Source of the DNA: Dillenia suffruticosa
Taxonomy: Eukaryota; Streptophyta; Magnoliopsida; Dilleniales; Dilleniaceae
DNA length: 64,000 nucleotides
Direction of reading: 5' to 3'
Assembly (NCBI GenBank): GCA_033439265.1
Contig: JAVTVX010000010.1
Coordinates: 2,728,001-2,792,000, forward strand
Positions 60,560 through 64,000 of this stretch are shown here, piece after piece. The stretch's first letter is position 1, and each line of letters begins with the position of its first letter. The position numbers and the translations under genes are program-made. The notes under the pieces are model-generated. The model was not told the DNA's origin. It did no database searches and saw nothing but the letters and a program-made list of their open reading frames with translations.

Positions 60560-63240
60560 TTAGAATTATCTTGAAATACACAATATATCATTTTCTAATA
60601 ATATATACATAATATTAGTACTGTATATATTATTATAAATTATAAATTATTGAAAAATATATGTTAATTAATATTAATTTAAATTCTCTTATATTAACAA
60701 TTTAAAAAATTTAAATATTTTTGTATAAAAAAAAAAGAAAAAAGAAAAGTAGAAAAAAGTGTGGAAGGTTGAGAGAAAAAAATAAAAAATAAAAAATAAA
60801 AAAGAGAGATAGAATCAAACTCCACAGTTCAAATCCGTTGGCCACTTTTTTTTTCAGCTATTTTTTAATATTTTGGCAATGGACACTTTTATTAATATGA
60901 AAGTGAGAAAAGTAGAAACTGAAAAAAAGAAAAGAAAAAAGGGACGCATGGTAAGTTTATGATATATAGTTGTGATAAATAGTAAATGGTAAGTGATTAG
61001 TAAATGGATGATAAGTAGTAGTAACTTAAGTTTTATTTTAATTTATACTTCAACTATTACATTTTATCATTTTATATTTTTATTAATTTAATTTAGTTGT
61101 ATTTGTATTTCTTATTTTATGTTTTTTATGGAATTTATATAAACCATTTCAGAAATAAGTTGTGATAATTTATAGAATTTATAGAATTTATAGAATTTTT
61201 TTAATTTATAATAAATTGTAATAAAAAAGTTGGTAATTGTGAAAATAAGTGGTAAGTAATGATAAGTTGTGATAAGTTATGATAAGAAGGTTGGTAATTG
61301 TGATAATAAGTGGTAAGTAATAATAATTTTGAATGAATAATATTATTATGTTAGTGTGATAATATAAAATCATAGTTATTAATATTAATTTAAATTATAA
61401 TATGTTAATAATTTAAAATTTTTATATAGTTAATTTAATTATAAATATTTATCAAAATATAAAATATTAATAACTTATCATAATCCGTGAAATGTAAAGA
61501 ATAAAAGAAAACAAAAAGAAAAAGAAAACATATGGGAAGCTGTGGCATAGTGGTTGACATGTTAAGTGTTATGGTGGTTGACATGTTAAGTGTTATGGAG
61601 CCAAGTAATAGACTCAAACTCAATAGGAGAACTCAACCCAAAAGATCAACCTGTTGGGTGAGAGAATCTATTAGATTTAAGTACTATTTTATGATTTCTT
61701 GGGAATCCGATATGGGATTCGTAACATTACCCTCCCCTTGAGAAGCCGGACGTCCACGGATGGCTCGCACCCCTGGACGGCTCGCACTTTGGACGACTTT
61801 CATTCTGGCGGGTAGCCCTTTTTCTCTTCGGACGGCTTTAACTCCGACACTAGGTAGCATTTTTCCATTTTAGACGGCTCTTACTCTGGCACTAAGTAGC
61901 CCTTTTCTAGGTAGCCCTCTTCCATGTAGCCATTTTCCATATTAGACCAGAGACTCTGATACCAATTTGTCACGAATCCAATTTGTCACGGATCCAAGAA
62001 TAATATTACTAGTACAATATAAATTTTATCTTGATTCCAATCAATATTAATTTTGTCTTGGCGTCTAAGAGTAGCAATGGAAATTGAGCAAAATAAAAGT
62101 GACCTCTCTTCTATTATTTTTATTATATCACATCACTTATGCACAAAAAAAAAAATAATGTTAGTGGGTGAGAAGGATTTTATTATAGTGCAGTACAACT
62201 AATGCACACGAGAGAAGAAAAGAATATTGTTAATGGGATTACAGCTAATCAGTGTTACACAATTTGATATTATTCTCTTAAATATTATTGTTAATTGATA
62301 TTGTTAGTGTGGTTTATTGTCTAATTTTATACATAATTTTCTCTTAAACAAGTGGGGTGCGCCCATGCATGCCCACGTGGGGCAAATTTTGTAAAAAAAT
62401 TACAATACAAATACACTTTCTAATAATATACATATTATTATATATCTTAGTATAAATTATAAATTGCAAGTTTTACAAAAAAAAATTACGATACAAATAT
62501 ACTTTCTAATAATATAAAAATTACTATATATATTACTATAAATTATAAATTATATTATTGTTGAATGAATAATATTACTAATATTAGTGTATGATTATTA
62601 ATATTAATTTAAATTATAATATATTAATAATTTAAAATTTTATATATTTAATTATAAATATTTATCAACATATATAATATTAATAACTCATCATAATTCA
62701 TTTTACCATACAAATACACTTCATAATAATATAAAAAATATATATTCTATATATTTAAAAAATACAAAATTATATAAAAAAGGTGGAAAAACCAAAAAAA
62801 AGGTTTAAATTGTGTAATAAAAAAATGTGTGCTTTGAAAATTTATTTTGAAAATTTGTTTATAAAATGCTCGTCTATTATGATATGTCCATTTAATTTGA
62901 AAAATATTATTACAACCGTTACATTAATTAGTGACATGTCTAAGCAAGTAAAATAAAAATACAAAATAAGTACAAAAAATTTAGAATTATTTTAAAATAC
63001 AAATTCATCATTTTTCAATAATATAATAATATCAATCTTACATTACTATATAATACATACATATTACTATATATATTACTATAAATTACAATTTAGACGA
63101 ATAAGTTTAGTGTGATAATATAAAATTATGATTATAAATATTAATTTAAATTATAATATATTAATAATTTAAAATTTTTAAATATTTCATTATAAATATT
63201 TACAAAAATATATAATATTAATAACTCACAATTCATTCAT
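60560..63240. repeat. Dispersed AT-rich repeat, about four copies
   Basis: A core like ATTAATATTAATTTAAATTA with similar flanks (ATAATATAAAAATTACTATA before, TTATAAATATTTATCAA after) recurs near 60670, 61381, 62600 and 63138. Spacing is irregular. Copies run to about 200 bases. Origin unknown: old MITE or LTR remnants are possible. Confidence 0.45.
61535..61976 (-). mobile_element. TRIM-like LTR element fragment
   Basis: Read on the minus strand, a primer site (GGTATCAGAGTCT, complement of 61955-61967) is followed by about 240 bases of internal sequence with repeated ACGGCT / GGTAGCC words, a purine tract (AAGGGGAGGG, 61731-61740) and an LTR-like end starting TGTTACGAATCCCATATCGG at 61727. 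An internal part this short suggests a terminal-repeat retrotransposon in miniature. The 5' LTR is not clearly present. A 25-bp direct duplication (GTGGTTGACATGTTAAGTG) lies in the LTR part. Confidence 0.5.
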
Positions 63241-63339
63241 TTTATTTTATGGGTGAGAATGAGATAGGAAAAAAAAAAGATAAGAGAGAGGAAGAAAGAG
63301 AAGAAACCAAACAAAGACAACAATCATGCATCTAGCATA

Positions 63340-63415
63340 TTGCGATGCAGTGGTTGGAGTTTCACATTCCCCTTTCAATGAACAGGTTCAAGCCCATGCA
63401 AATATGTAATTTTTT
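63340..63415 (+). mobile_element. tRNA-related SINE-like piece
   Basis: GCGATGCAGTGGTTGGA resembles a pol III A box and GGTTCAAGCCC a B box about 50 bases later. It does not fold as a complete tRNA by eye. A 24-base direct repeat (CCATTTTTGCATTTTGC...) follows at 63418-63475. Confidence 0.35.
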
Positions 63416-64000
63416 GCACCATTTTTGCATTTTGCTTCTTTCATTCGTGGTTCCATTTTTGCATTTTGCTTCTTTCCAGAGCGGTTTCAACCGTGCAGTG
63501 CTTGCATGATGCTTTAGTTTTGCACAGTTTCAGCTGTGTAGTAACACGATTTCAACTGCACAGTGCCCATGCATGCCCGGCTTAAAATTATTAATATTAT
63601 TAATTTAAATAATATAATGATATTAAATTAGTCATATAGTGTTATAATTTATTTTTTATTATTACATAGTATAATAATAGATTAATAACAACATTAACAA
63701 TTTATATTAATTTATTTTAATTCACATTTTCAAGTTTATTATTTACAAACAATAATGATAACTGCACAACAAAATTTCACTTTTTGGCGTCAAAAATAAT
63801 TTTTTATTTTAGTGCCAATTTAATAAAATTTATTTTTCTCGCGGCACAAACATTTTGTTTCTTTTGTCTTTATTTACCCCCAATTTAATTATCTTTTTTG
63901 CACCAAAAACATTTTCATATTTTTTTTATTTATCTCTCTGTTTTGTTTTTTACTTTGTTTGTTTGTTTTGATCGTATATTTATTTTAATATAAGTTTGTA

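Larger units (their letters stand above)
58251..64000. other. Gene-poor, very AT-rich flank of the array
   Basis: Homology to the block ends at about 58290. The rest is A/T-dominated with no convincing open frames; the few present (58821-59042, 61435-61741) are low-complexity or lie in repeats. Contents I can name are listed separately: SINE-like pieces, a TRIM-like LTR fragment and a dispersed AT-rich repeat. The segment 62340-62390 is a small GC-richer patch with a GCCCATGCATGCCC palindrome. Confidence 0.6.

Noticed and set aside
61435-61741. Two short frames with a repeated MLSVM / NMSTTITL pattern, and a SINE-like A box (TGGCATAGTGGTTGA)
   Set aside because: Produced by a 25-bp direct duplication within the TRIM-like LTR; not a gene or SINE.
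1-64000. A new defence, toxin or biosynthetic gene system
   Set aside because: Besides elements, only one small gene type, NAC and PPR relics are supported; nothing suggests a co-functioning gene set.

Overview
This window is plant nuclear DNA, most likely from a woody or perennial eudicot. It is AT-rich, with short spliced genes, GT-AG introns, NAC and PPR gene fragments, tRNA-primed LTR elements and SINEs. I see no prokaryotic gene organisation, tRNA, rRNA or CRISPR. Nearly everything from base 1 to about 50 kb is a head-to-tail array of one large block in three copies: A (1 to ~20.7 kb, cut by the window start), B (~20.7-40.1 kb) and C (~40.1-50 kb, passing into an older, more diverged paralogous segment to 52.47 kb).

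Each block begins with a small plus-strand gene: a CT-rich 5' leader exon, a long intron and two coding exons for a 79-residue protein with one membrane segment, probably of the mitochondrial inner membrane. It is open in all three copies (coding exons at 1223-1582, 24427-24786 and 46275-46634). Tail-to-tail with it on the minus strand lie NAC transcription-factor genes: a relic first exon, then a three-exon NAC gene (type 1), then a PPR gene fragment, then a second three-exon NAC gene (type 2, in A and B only). All the NAC copies carry frame damage and look like pseudogenes, although exon 2 of type 1, encoding the core NAC subdomains, is open in A and B. After type 2 comes a short non-autonomous LTR element with a long solo LTR nested in it, shared by A and B and therefore older than their duplication.

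Later insertions mark single copies. A Ty1/copia element (6640-13677, minus strand) split the PPR fragment of copy A. Its two LTRs are almost identical and copy B keeps the empty site, so it came after the duplication, although its coding region is already badly decayed. A Ty3/gypsy chromovirus (52472-57898) sits at the end of the array next to the PPR fragment of copy C. Its 3' LTR is cut short and joined to a fourth NAC relic exon. From 58.3 kb to the end the DNA is very AT-rich and apparently gene-free, with SINE-like pieces, a TRIM-like LTR fragment and a dispersed AT-rich repeat.

No new enzymatic or defence system can be supported. The interesting content is the history of the array: a conserved small gene tripled beside decaying NAC paralogs, a lost splice acceptor in one copy, a chimeric NAC gene at the array edge, a young copia insertion with a decayed body, and deletion junctions bearing copied filler DNA. 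All comparisons are by eye, so percentages are rough.
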